Origin: JBNPEO01 sp050490315
Lineage (GTDB): Bacteria; Actinomycetota; Actinomycetes; Actinomycetales; Micrococcaceae
Reading direction: 5' to 3'
DNA: 64,000 nucleotides
Assembly (NCBI RefSeq): GCF_050490315.1
Contig: NZ_JBNPEO010000001.1
Location: 682,001 to 746,000 of the forward strand
Both the position numbers and the translations under genes were made by a program. Below the pieces are notes generated by a model. The model did no database searches. It saw nothing but the letters and a program-made list of their open reading frames with translations, and was not told the origin of the DNA. Positions 55,094 through 63,187 of this stretch are shown here, in pieces. Position 1 is the first letter of the stretch; every line of letters begins with the position of its first letter.

Positions 55094-56080
55094 ATGTCCA
55101 TGTTGGACGGTGCATCGGTACTGATCACGGGCGGCACAGGTTCGCTTGGTAAAGCACTGATCAAGGAAATTCTTGCGAACCATAATGTTCGTCGATTGGT
55201 CATTTTCAGCCGTGACGAACTAAAGCAGTTCGAGGCGCGCAACATGTTCAACGATGACCCGCGCTTGCGCTGGTTCATTGGCGATATTCGTGACCGACAC
55301 CGACTCAACAGGGCTTTCCACGGTGTGGACTACGTTATCCACGCAGCAGCCCTCAAGCAGGTGGACACTGCTGAGTACAACCCGTTTGAATTTGTCGAGA
55401 CTAACGTTCGAGGATCACAGAACGTTATTGACGCAGCGATTGATCAGGGTGTCAAAAAGGTTGTGGCACTGTCCACGGACAAGGCCTCAAGCCCGGTCAA
55501 CCTCTACGGTGCCACAAAGCTCTGCGCAGACCGCCTCTTTATCTCGGGCAACCACTATGCTGCCGCCTACGACACCCGCTTCTGCGTGGTTCGCTACGGC
55601 AATGTTATGGGTTCTCGTGGTTCTATCGTTCCCAAATGGAAGGCCATGGCAGAACGCGGCGAGTCTCTCGGCGTCACAGACTTCCGCATGACCCGCTTCT
55701 GGATCACCATCGAGCAAGCCGTTAAGTTTGTATTGGACTCCTTCGAGATCATGCAGGGTGGCGAGCTCTACGTACCTAAGATCCCGTCCATCCGAATTAC
55801 CGATCTCGCCAAGGCCGTGGACGAGAACGCCAAGGTCCACGAGATTGGCATCCGTCCCGGCGAGAAGCTTCACGAAGAAATGATTGCTGCGGACGATTCA
55901 CGCCGCACAATCTCGGTTGGCGACCGATACATCGTTGAGCCACACCTCGAAGGCTGGGGATACAAGCGCCCCGAAGGTGCTGAGACGGTCAAGGACGGCT
56001 GGAGCTACCAATCGGACGGCAACGACCGTTTCCTCTCCGTGGACGAGCTCCGCGACATGTTCAAGGCGGAGGGTCTGTAA
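55094..56080 (+). CDS. pseB: UDP-GlcNAc 4,6-dehydratase (5-inverting), PseB
   Basis: PseB opens pseudaminic acid synthesis: it removes water from UDP-GlcNAc and inverts C5. The 328-residue protein is an SDR enzyme. It has the NADP-binding ITGGTGSLGKAL, then YNPFEFVETNVRGSQNVI, the catalytic STDKA block (KVVALSTDKASSPVNLYGATK with the Y-x-x-x-K pair) and CVVRYGNVMGSRGSIVP. These match Campylobacter PseB closely and the short form (about 330) rather than the long retaining dehydratases. ATG 55094 is chosen for AAAGGTGAG upstream; a GTG at 55085 and an ATG at 55100 are alternatives. pseC follows after two bases. Confidence 0.93.
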   Translation: MSMLDGASVLITGGTGSLGKALIKEILANHNVRRLVIFSRDELKQFEARNMFNDDPRLRWFIGDIRDRHRLNRAFHGVDYVIHAAALKQVDTAEYNPFEFVETNVRGSQNVIDAAIDQGVKKVVALSTDKASSPVNLYGATKLCADRLFISGNHYAAAYDTRFCVVRYGNVMGSRGSIVPKWKAMAERGESLGVTDFRMTRFWITIEQAVKFVLDSFEIMQGGELYVPKIPSIRITDLAKAVDENAKVHEIGIRPGEKLHEEMIAADDSRRTISVGDRYIVEPHLEGWGYKRPEGAETVKDGWSYQSDGNDRFLSVDELRDMFKAEGL

Positions 56081-56082
56081 GG

Positions 56083-57210
56083 ATGCTTCCGTACGGACGC
56101 CAAGATATTGAACAAGCTGACGTTGACGCTGTCGTCGCCGCGCTCCAGAGCGACTGGCTGACGACGGGACCTGAAGTTGAACGCTTTGAGGCGGCCATTT
56201 CTAAGGTGGCAGGCGGGGCTAGTGCCACGGTTGTGACAAGTGGTACTGCCGCCCTTCACACCGCGTACGCGGCAGCTAACTTGGCGCCCGGCGACGAGGT
56301 CGTCTCAACTCCGATGACCTTCGTCGCAACCCAGTCCACGGCTTGTGCTTTCGGGGCGAAGATTGTTTTCGCTGACATCGACCCGTTCACGGGAAATCTC
56401 GATCCTGAGGCTGCCGCGGCAGCTGTGACCGATAAAACAAAGGTCATTGCCACCGTCGACTACGCGGGCCACCCTGTCAAGGGTCCCGAGTTCCAGAAGC
56501 TGGCCGCAGAGTCTGGCGCGCTCTTCCTGGAGGACGCTGCCCACTCGATCGGTTCCACGCTCAATGGCGTGCCCGTCGGCCAGCTCGCGGATCTCACGAC
56601 CTTCTCCTTCTTCCCGACGAAGAACCTCACCACCGCTGAAGGTGGTGCAGTCATCACCACGAGTGCTGAACTCGACAAGCGAGCCCGCAACTTTAAGGGA
56701 CTCGGCATGATCCGCGATCCAAAGGAAATGCGCGCTCAGGACGAAGGAAGCTGGTTCTATGAGGTCCAGGAGTTCGGCCTGAACTACCGTCTCCCGGATG
56801 TCCTCTGTGCGCTCGGCACAAGCCAGATTGCTCGCCTTGGCCAGTACAAGACTCGCCGCCAGGAGATCCACGACCGCTATAACGCCGCCTTCGCTGGCAA
56901 CGAGAGCCTCACGTTGCCGGGCGTTGAGCAGGGCGCTGAGCCCATGTGGCACCTCTACCCGCTGCGAGTGCCTGCGGAGCGCCGTCGGGCGATCTTCGAC
57001 GAGCTGCGCACCCGGGGTATCGGCGTTCAAGTTAACTACATCCCGAGCTACTGGCACCCCGTATTCCAAGACATGGGATACAAAAAGGGCATGTGCCCTA
57101 ACGCCGAGCAGTTCTACGCTCAGGAAATTAGCCTCCCGCTCTTCGCCACCCTGACCAACGACCAGGTGGATATGGTCATTGAGAACGTTCTGGAGATTGT
57201 CGGAGAATGA
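56083..57210 (+). CDS. pseC: UDP-4-amino-4,6-dideoxy-L-AltNAc aminotransferase, PseC
   Basis: PseC uses PLP and glutamate to place the amino group at C4 of the PseB product. The 375-residue protein has LPYGRQDIEQADVDAVVAALQSDWLTTGPEVERFE, GTAALHTAY, LEDAAHSIGSTLNG and the PLP lysine K180 in SFFPTKNLTTAEGG. The lysine block and the C-terminal GIGVQVNYIPSYWHP are typical of PseC-like DegT aminotransferases, the last region helping sugar recognition. It lies two bases after pseB and overlaps pseF by four bases. Relatives for other amino sugars exist; the neighbours make PseC the best call. Confidence 0.92.
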   Translation: MLPYGRQDIEQADVDAVVAALQSDWLTTGPEVERFEAAISKVAGGASATVVTSGTAALHTAYAAANLAPGDEVVSTPMTFVATQSTACAFGAKIVFADIDPFTGNLDPEAAAAAVTDKTKVIATVDYAGHPVKGPEFQKLAAESGALFLEDAAHSIGSTLNGVPVGQLADLTTFSFFPTKNLTTAEGGAVITTSAELDKRARNFKGLGMIRDPKEMRAQDEGSWFYEVQEFGLNYRLPDVLCALGTSQIARLGQYKTRRQEIHDRYNAAFAGNESLTLPGVEQGAEPMWHLYPLRVPAERRRAIFDELRTRGIGVQVNYIPSYWHPVFQDMGYKKGMCPNAEQFYAQEISLPLFATLTNDQVDMVIENVLEIVGE

Positions 57211-57992
57211 GCGGCACAGACCTGAATACGCAGCAAATCAAGCGCATCAACCTTGCTGAAGCACCCCGCGTCGTCGCGGTCATCCAGGCGAGGGTTGGCT
57301 CCACGCGCTTGCGCGCCAAGGTCCTGAGGGACCTTGGCGGCATGCCAGTTCTTGAATGGGTATTGCGAGCCGCAAGGGCGGCCCAAGGTATCAACGAGGT
57401 GGTTATTGCCACCTCGGATCTACCGGATGATGACGTGATTGAAGACTTCGGTCGCAAGCACGGAGTCCGGGTTATTCGCGGGTCACAGGATGACGTGCTC
57501 TCGCGTTTTTTGTTGGCCGCCAAGACGACAAACGCAGATGCTGTTGTTCGGCTTACCGCCGATTGTCCTCTTTTGGATCCTGCGGTTATCTCACAAGTGG
57601 TGTACCTGTGGCGGCAAGATCAGATGGTCGATTATGTCTCCACGACCCAGCACCGTTCGCTTCCCCGTGGCCTCGACGTCGAATTAGTCCGCTCATCGGC
57701 GCTGCTCAAGGCAGATGAGCGCACGGAGCCGCACCATAGAGCACACGTGACAAGCGCCATTTACGAAGAAGGAGCAGGCTTCGTAACTGGTTCGCTTTCT
57801 TTCCAGCCCAGCTACAACCACTTCCGGGTGACACTGGACACTGACGAGGACGCTCAGCTTCTGGACGCACTCGTGGCTAAAATCGGCACTGACATCCCGT
57901 CCTGGCGAGGCATCCTCCACGTTCTAGACGAGAACCCAGATATTGTTGCGCTCAATGCGCATATTGAACAGAAAGCGCTGGAAGAGGGCTGA
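57207..57992 (+). CDS. pseF: SpsF/PseF-type cytidylyltransferase
   Basis: The expected role is to couple CMP to pseudaminic acid, giving the donor for transfer. The 261-residue protein has VVAVIQARVGSTRLRAKVL, the nucleotide site of the SpsF family (COG1861), then VIATSDLPDDDVI, VIRGSQDDVLSRFLLAAK and RLTADCPLLDP, with the DCP metal loop. This family differs from the CMP-Neu-type enzyme of Campylobacter (PseF), but SpsF-like proteins replace it in several Gram-positive clusters. The activity is inferred from its place between pseC and the pseG fusion. Translation is coupled on both sides (four-base overlap upstream, one-base gap downstream). Confidence 0.82.
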   Translation: MSGTDLNTQQIKRINLAEAPRVVAVIQARVGSTRLRAKVLRDLGGMPVLEWVLRAARAAQGINEVVIATSDLPDDDVIEDFGRKHGVRVIRGSQDDVLSRFLLAAKTTNADAVVRLTADCPLLDPAVISQVVYLWRQDQMVDYVSTTQHRSLPRGLDVELVRSSALLKADERTEPHHRAHVTSAIYEEGAGFVTGSLSFQPSYNHFRVTLDTDEDAQLLDALVAKIGTDIPSWRGILHVLDENPDIVALNAHIEQKALEEG

Positions 57993-57993
57993 T

Positions 57994-59478
57994 TTGCGCA
58001 TTTTGCTCCGATGCGATTCCACCAAGTCGCAGGGCCTAGGCCATGTGATCAGGACTATGGCAATCGCCGAGGCTGCATTGGCCGCGGGCCATAGCGTTGA
58101 ATTCTCTGGCGATGTTGCGAGCCCTGTGGGTCAGGAGCTCATTTCAGCACTTTGTTCTCGAGTGCATCCGGGTCCAAAGTCAGCGGAGGAACTTGCCGCT
58201 CTGGCCGTTTCCGTTGGTGCTGATTTGGTGCACATTGATACCTACGTGGAACAAGGCACTATTTTTGAATGCCTTAACCGCTCATCGGTTCGTCTCTCCT
58301 CGATGGAGGACGGCACTTACGGGCGGCGGCGAGCAGATATCATCATTGACCCGTCGCCGGGTGCGGAGGTCTTGCACCGCCCGGATGACGGCTCCTACAG
58401 GCTTTTTCGGGGCACAAAGTCGATTCCGATTAGACGTTCCATCAGGCAGCTGCGATCCGTCGGAAAACATAGCCCGGCTATCAAGCGCGTCATGATCATT
58501 ATGGGTGGAACTGACGCTCGGGACATGACAGCTACCTTGGTAAGACTTTGGGCCAAAGCTGCAGTTCCTTCCCACTGCGTTGCTGTCGATCCGAACGGAC
58601 GTTCTACGCTTGGTATTGAACTTCTTGAGGGGCAAACCCTCGAACTCGTTAGACCTTCCTTAGACGTCCCTGAACTTTTCCCCACGATGGATGTAGTTAT
58701 CAGTGGTGCTGGAACAACCACATGGGAACTTGCAACCCTTGGCGTCCCTACCGGCCTTGTACAGCTTGTAGGCAACCAGAACGACAATTATCAATTTGCC
58801 ATTCAGCGGGGAATAGCCGTTGGGCTGGGGGACATCAGTACGGGGGAGCTCGACGAGGCCGCTGCGATACAAAAAATTCAACAATTGCTACTGAGCGATT
58901 CACTCCGCCGGAAACTCTCGACTCAGTCAACCGAACTTCTTGATGGCGCTGGGGCGGACAGAATTGTGGCGGAATGGGAACAGCTAATGGATGAGCCATC
59001 GGAGGTATCGATTAGACCGGCGACGGTCGAAGATGCAGGGATTCTGTTCGATTGGCGAAACGAAGCCTCCGTAAGAGCGGTTTCGCGCCAAAGGGGCGAG
59101 CTGCACTGGGGTGACCATGTTGCCTGGGTAACCCGTGCAGTTGCAAACCCCGAGGTCTGTTTGTTGATCGCACAGTTTGAGGGCGCTCGAATTGGTACTG
59201 TCAGGTTTCATGTTGTGGAACCCAATGTTTGGGAAGCCTCTATTACGCTCGCACCAGAGATGCGAGGACGCGGAATGGCCTCTGCAGTTCTCGCTGCGGC
59301 TGAAGTACACTTCGTCGTCGATCATCCAGAAGCGATCCTTCAAGCGGCAATGCTGGAATCGAACGTGCAATCGTTCAAACTATTTCAGGGTGCCGGTTAT
59401 GCTGGGGAACTCGAGCGAATTGATGGCGAGTTGTGGTATCGATTGACCAAAACTGCGGCATCTATAACCCCAAATTAA
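57994..59478 (+). CDS. pseG: Bifunctional PseG-PseH-like protein: UDP-sugar hydrolase plus N-acetyltransferase
   Basis: This 494-residue protein joins two pathway steps. The first 320 residues are PseG: they cut UDP from UDP-2,4-diacetamido-2,4,6-trideoxy-L-altrose. They begin MRILLRCDSTKSQGLGHVIR, in which H17 matches the catalytic histidine of Campylobacter PseG, and have MGGTDARDMT and VVISGAGTTTWELATLGVP. From about 330 a GNAT domain (SIRPATVEDAGILFDWRNEASVRAVSR to ITLAPEMRGRGMASAVLAAAE) would supply PseH activity, acetylating N4. TTG 57994 follows GAAGAGGG and gives the exact H17 spacing. No separate pseH gene is seen, which fits the fusion. Confidence 0.9.
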   Translation: MRILLRCDSTKSQGLGHVIRTMAIAEAALAAGHSVEFSGDVASPVGQELISALCSRVHPGPKSAEELAALAVSVGADLVHIDTYVEQGTIFECLNRSSVRLSSMEDGTYGRRRADIIIDPSPGAEVLHRPDDGSYRLFRGTKSIPIRRSIRQLRSVGKHSPAIKRVMIIMGGTDARDMTATLVRLWAKAAVPSHCVAVDPNGRSTLGIELLEGQTLELVRPSLDVPELFPTMDVVISGAGTTTWELATLGVPTGLVQLVGNQNDNYQFAIQRGIAVGLGDISTGELDEAAAIQKIQQLLLSDSLRRKLSTQSTELLDGAGADRIVAEWEQLMDEPSEVSIRPATVEDAGILFDWRNEASVRAVSRQRGELHWGDHVAWVTRAVANPEVCLLIAQFEGARIGTVRFHVVEPNVWEASITLAPEMRGRGMASAVLAAAEVHFVVDHPEAILQAAMLESNVQSFKLFQGAGYAGELERIDGELWYRLTKTAASITPN

Positions 59479-59492
59479 GCTAGACAGGGTTC

Positions 59493-59548
59493 AAAAGATC
59501 GGCCGGTGAAACACAATTTTTGCTTGTGTTTCACCGGCCGATCTTTTT
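59493..59548. terminator. Long bidirectional terminator between convergent pse genes
   Basis: AAAAGATCGGCCGGTGAAAC and the next four bases (59493-59516) pair perfectly with 59524-59547, a 24-base stem with a TTTTTGC loop. T-runs lie on both sides. It separates pseGH from pseI on the other strand. Confidence 0.95.
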
Positions 59549-59555
59549 TATGTGA

Positions 59556-60608
59556 CTAGATAACATCCCAGGTCAGCGCAGTTCCGGGTTCGGCATCAAC
59601 GCGGAAGGGGCGCCCAAGTACAGTCTCGTATAAGGCGGGTTCCAAGCCGCCGGAGGGACGGATCGAACGTACATTCTCCGCGGTGGCAATCTCGCCAGCC
59701 TTTACCGGCTTGACGATGTACAAGGAACGGCGAAGTTTGAGGCTCGCGGATTCGCCAGTGGTTTGTTGGATCACGGGGGAGCCGAGTGCTTCTTGCGCGG
59801 TGCGGCTCTCCTCAACAAGGGAGCGCAATTCGTGGGGTTCTAAGGAGAAATCAGAATCAACGCCACCGTCAGCTCGGCTCAGCGTGACGTGCTTTTCGAT
59901 GACAGTTGCGCCAAGTGCAACTGCAGCAATGGCGGCACCGATGCCCATAGTGTGGTCGGAAAGACCAACCTGAACGCCGAAGGCATCGCGCAGTACTGGA
60001 ATAGTCCGAAGGTTGGACTCTGAAGCCGACGCGGGGTAAGAAGAGGTGCACGCAAGAACCACGATTTGATCATTGCCTTCAGCCCGAATGGTTTTGACAG
60101 CCGTATCGATATCAGAAAGGCTTGCTGCGCCGTTGGAGAGGATGATTGGTTTGCCAGTCCGTGCAACCAAGCGGAGCAGAGGCAGATCCCCGATCTCCAG
60201 AGAAGCGATCTTGTACAGCGGAACGTCCAAGGATTCCAGGAGGTCTACGGCAGTGGAATCGAAAGGACTGGAGAAAGCAATAAGACCGCGTTCACGCGCA
60301 CGTTCGAAAATCGGAGCATGCCAGTCCCACGGTGTGTGCGCTTCCGTGTACAGCTTGTAAAGATTCTTGCCACCCCAGAGTGCATGGTCTTCGCCGATTT
60401 GGAACTGAGGCTTATTGGAGTCGATCGTAATGGTGTCTGCGGTATAAGTTTGCAGCTTAACGGCTTGTGCGCCAGAGTCCGCCACCATGTCCACAATGTC
60501 CAAGGCCCGCTGAAGGCTCCCATTGTGGTTACCAGACATTTCAGCAATGATAAATGGCTTTTCGGTGCTACCGATTTTGTGACCGGCTACTTCGTAGGAT
60601 GAATGCAT
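59556..60608 (-). CDS. pseI: Pseudaminic acid synthase PseI (NeuB family)
   Basis: PseI joins phosphoenolpyruvate to the six-carbon PseG product to make the nine-carbon acid. The 350-residue protein has the TIM barrel start PFIIAEMSGNHNGSLQRALDIV, KLQTYTADTITID, FSSPFDSTAVDLLESLDVPLYKIASLEI, the PEP-binding GKPIILSNGAASLSDI, and metal-binding region near DHTMGIGAA. The C-terminal SAF (antifreeze-like) lid at about 285-350 (LRRSLYIVKPVKAGEIATAENVRSIRP) completes the family. The NeuB group also includes sialic and legionaminic synthases; the PseB/C/G neighbours make PseI the better call. It is on the strand opposite to pseB-G and shares it with the flippase gene. Confidence 0.92.
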   Translation of the reverse strand: MHSSYEVAGHKIGSTEKPFIIAEMSGNHNGSLQRALDIVDMVADSGAQAVKLQTYTADTITIDSNKPQFQIGEDHALWGGKNLYKLYTEAHTPWDWHAPIFERARERGLIAFSSPFDSTAVDLLESLDVPLYKIASLEIGDLPLLRLVARTGKPIILSNGAASLSDIDTAVKTIRAEGNDQIVVLACTSSYPASASESNLRTIPVLRDAFGVQVGLSDHTMGIGAAIAAVALGATVIEKHVTLSRADGGVDSDFSLEPHELRSLVEESRTAQEALGSPVIQQTTGESASLKLRRSLYIVKPVKAGEIATAENVRSIRPSGGLEPALYETVLGRPFRVDAEPGTALTWDVI

Positions 60609-60670
60609 TTCGTACCTATCTCGATGGCGTACTTAAATCCGCAGTGGTGGTTGCAGTTTCTACAAAGATG

Positions 60671-62074
60671 CTAGACCCGTTTGCGCACCAGCATAAAACC
60701 GGCGCCGCAAACGCCCAACGCGACAACGATGCTGATCAATCCGGCGAGGAGTGTGTTTGGCACTAGAAAGTTCAGGCCGACAACCACTATTGCTCCAGCC
60801 GCTGTCAACGCAAATGGACGCCACGGGAATGCCTCTCGCAACGCTTTGGCTGCAAGCAAGGCATATACCAATCCAAGCATGCCGAACGCGCCGACTTTGA
60901 CGGCACCAAGCTCCCAGTAGTTGGTGGTCTGGGCAGCGAACAGGCCAACAAGGCCAGCTAGCACTAGCACAGACGGCGTAACCCACGTGAACGAACGGGT
61001 TTCCTGTTTAGCGAACAACACTGACATTGCCAGCAGGTAGAGTGCATAACCGCAGCCCACTGCGGGCAGCACCTTTGCTAGCATCATGACTTCGGGGTCG
61101 TTCCCCTTCAGGACGAGCATTCCCACTGTCGCTCCGGAGCTGCCCAAAAGCACAAGACCACCGGCAATGAGAGCTGCCTGAGTCGAAAGCTGCCGTGCCA
61201 CGACGAGCAGCCCATTGCTGTGGGACGCTTCGAAGAGCCTCGCTGTCCAGACATTGTTCAAACTCGAGAGAACAGCGAACGGGCCCAGGGCAAATGCTGC
61301 TGCGGCAACGTATCGTCCGGAGCCTACAGAATTTTGGAAGTGTTGTACAAGGAACGAATCGCCTTGCATCATCAGCATCATGGCAATGCTGTGGGGAAGC
61401 AGAGGCAAGCCAAGCTTGAACGCAGATTTCACCGCAATCCATGCTTTTCCGGGCCACAGTGGTGGTGCAAGCTTGAAGGACACGCCAGCGGTAATTGCCA
61501 TCCCAATGAGGAACGCGGCCATGTAGGTGGCGGAGTCGGCTGATAACAAACTAATCGCAATAAGTCCACACAGGTGCGCTCCCAGAGACGCAGCCCCACT
61601 CAACATCACGAAGGCCAGAGCTCTACGTTGGCTTCGCAGAATGGCTTGGGAACTCACCACGATACTGAGCAGACCAGTGGACGCCACAGCAAAAGCGAAA
61701 GTCGCCCCAACGTGACTGTCCGGTATTGAAAAATAGACAAATAGTGCGGAGATCAGAGAAATACCGAAACTCAGGATCAGGTTTGCTCCGTGTATAGCCC
61801 GAGCGTGGGCTTTACCGTTTTCTGGTTGGAAGTACGCGCGGGTAATAGCTAGGGGCAACCCTGCGGACAATACCACCTGGCCAACTTGCAACACTACTGC
61901 GGAAAAACCTACGCGCCCCCACTCCGCAGAGTCCAGGATTCGAATGGAGAACGGCTGTACTAAAAGGGCGCCTAGTCCCTGTAGCGCTGCTCCAAGCAGG
62001 TAGTAGACCGATTGCCTCGTGTGAGATACCGGTGCTTTTGCTGAATCAGCCAAAGTAGTCCATTTTGGGGGCAA
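60671..62074 (-). CDS. Wzx-like oligosaccharide flippase
   Basis: The 467-residue membrane protein has about 12-14 spans and the layout of the MOP/Wzx superfamily. The N-terminal RQSVYYLLGAALQGLGALLVQPFSIRILDSAEWGRVGF is typical of polysaccharide flippases (lipid-linked sugar translocation). The rest shows no catalytic motif. It would flip an undecaprenyl-linked glycan carrying the pse product. The start is TTG 62074, with an alternative TTG at 62053; both overlap the upstream gene (29 or 8 bases), so they are co-translated. The Wzx role is inferred from fold and context. Confidence 0.85.
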   Translation of the reverse strand: MPPKWTTLADSAKAPVSHTRQSVYYLLGAALQGLGALLVQPFSIRILDSAEWGRVGFSAVVLQVGQVVLSAGLPLAITRAYFQPENGKAHARAIHGANLILSFGISLISALFVYFSIPDSHVGATFAFAVASTGLLSIVVSSQAILRSQRRALAFVMLSGAASLGAHLCGLIAISLLSADSATYMAAFLIGMAITAGVSFKLAPPLWPGKAWIAVKSAFKLGLPLLPHSIAMMLMMQGDSFLVQHFQNSVGSGRYVAAAAFALGPFAVLSSLNNVWTARLFEASHSNGLLVVARQLSTQAALIAGGLVLLGSSGATVGMLVLKGNDPEVMMLAKVLPAVGCGYALYLLAMSVLFAKQETRSFTWVTPSVLVLAGLVGLFAAQTTNYWELGAVKVGAFGMLGLVYALLAAKALREAFPWRPFALTAAGAIVVVGLNFLVPNTLLAGLISIVVALGVCGAGFMLVRKRV

Positions 62075-63077
62075 CGAGTGTGGTGGAGGACGAACGGGCT
62101 AGTCGGTCCGGAAGGTGCTCAAATGGGTCACGAAGGAAGTGAAGCGGAGATGGCTTGACGTCGTTAACCAACGGGCCGACTTCGCGCTTCTTGAGCCCTA
62201 GGATCGCTTGAGCTTTCGCAATTGGGGCACCAACCCAGTAGTCGGCGAATGCCCGAACGGAGGGCGTGTCCCACCCGAGCGTGTGCCGAAGTTCCTCGGG
62301 CGATTGCATATATTCGTAGCCCAACTCCGCCCGTGCAACGGACAAGAGTGTTGGGCCATCGGTGGCGTCTTCGTAGAATTCAGGCCACAAGCGCCGGAGA
62401 TACTCTTCGGAAGAGGTTTCTTGAATACCGGCGATCTGGAAATGGGGCCCGTAGATACTCACCGGCGTTTCTACCGCAGCCCCGTAAATTAGCGCCGTTG
62501 CCAAACGGTTGGAAATTACTTTCTTGGAGCTCATGAGTAACCACATAACTCGAGCCAGGAATGCTGAGTCGCGCCGTTCGCCTGCGCTGGTAATGGTGTG
62601 ACCAGCGTCTGTCCAGGCCTTGACGATTTCTGGCTTTTGAAGGTCGTCGACGTGCATACACACGAGAGCCGATCCTTCGCGCTCAAAAATTTCACGGGCA
62701 TATGCGTTCTGGTCGCCGTCCACGGACACCAATCGTGTGCCGTGGAAAGGGAAAACGACTGCGTCGATAGTGCGTTCTATTGGAGGTCCACTGCGGTTGA
62801 CCATCTCGGCTAAATAGAGGGCGGGGGCGCCGATTGCGGTGCTTCTAAAGCCCGTCTCGCGAACCGACTCTTCTTCGGTCCACCCCCGAGAATCGTGGGT
62901 CCACACAAAGAGATTGCCTGCGGGGGCAGCGCTGGCTAGATCGGCAAAGTGCGTTGAAATTGGTGTCACGGGTGTCCAGCCGTGCTGAAGCAGCCCTCGC
63001 ATATGGCGTGGGCGGGGTAGACCTGCGTGACCGGCTAAAACCGCGGAGTGGCCGTAGAAGTGATTCTGGATATCCAT
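62046..63077 (-). CDS. Unrecognised protein, candidate nonulosonic acid glycosyltransferase
   Basis: I do not recognise this 343-residue cytosolic protein by sequence. It has no membrane span. The last half has a pattern seen in capsule-type glycosyltransferases and sialyltransferase-like enzymes: WLLMSSKKVISNRLATALIYGAAVETPVSIYGPHFQI, with a preceding EREGSALVCMHVDDLQKPEI. An SN-x-x-A-x-x-Y-G-A-x-x-x-x-P-V layout suggests a sugar-nucleotide pocket. The start is set by AAGGAG before ATG 63077. It overlaps the flippase gene and lies two genes from pseI, which makes it the best local candidate for the pseudaminic acid transferase. This is inference. Confidence 0.55.
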   Translation of the reverse strand: MDIQNHFYGHSAVLAGHAGLPRPRHMRGLLQHGWTPVTPISTHFADLASAAPAGNLFVWTHDSRGWTEEESVRETGFRSTAIGAPALYLAEMVNRSGPPIERTIDAVVFPFHGTRLVSVDGDQNAYAREIFEREGSALVCMHVDDLQKPEIVKAWTDAGHTITSAGERRDSAFLARVMWLLMSSKKVISNRLATALIYGAAVETPVSIYGPHFQIAGIQETSSEEYLRRLWPEFYEDATDGPTLLSVARAELGYEYMQSPEELRHTLGWDTPSVRAFADYWVGAPIAKAQAILGLKKREVGPLVNDVKPSPLHFLRDPFEHLPDRLARSSSTTLVAPKMDYFG

Positions 63078-63187
63078 TACGGACCGGACTCCTTTTGAGA
63101 GAAATTATGGAACTGCGTGGGCCTGCGAAGTAGCGACCGCATTCAAGGATACGACACATTGCATGAGCGAACCTGTCCCGTCTGTAT

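Noticed and set aside
55094..60608. Legionaminic or sialic acid pathway instead of pseudaminic
   Set aside because: The dehydratase matches the 5-inverting PseB form, the hydrolase is PseG-like rather than a NeuC/LegG epimerase, and PseC-type transaminase is present.
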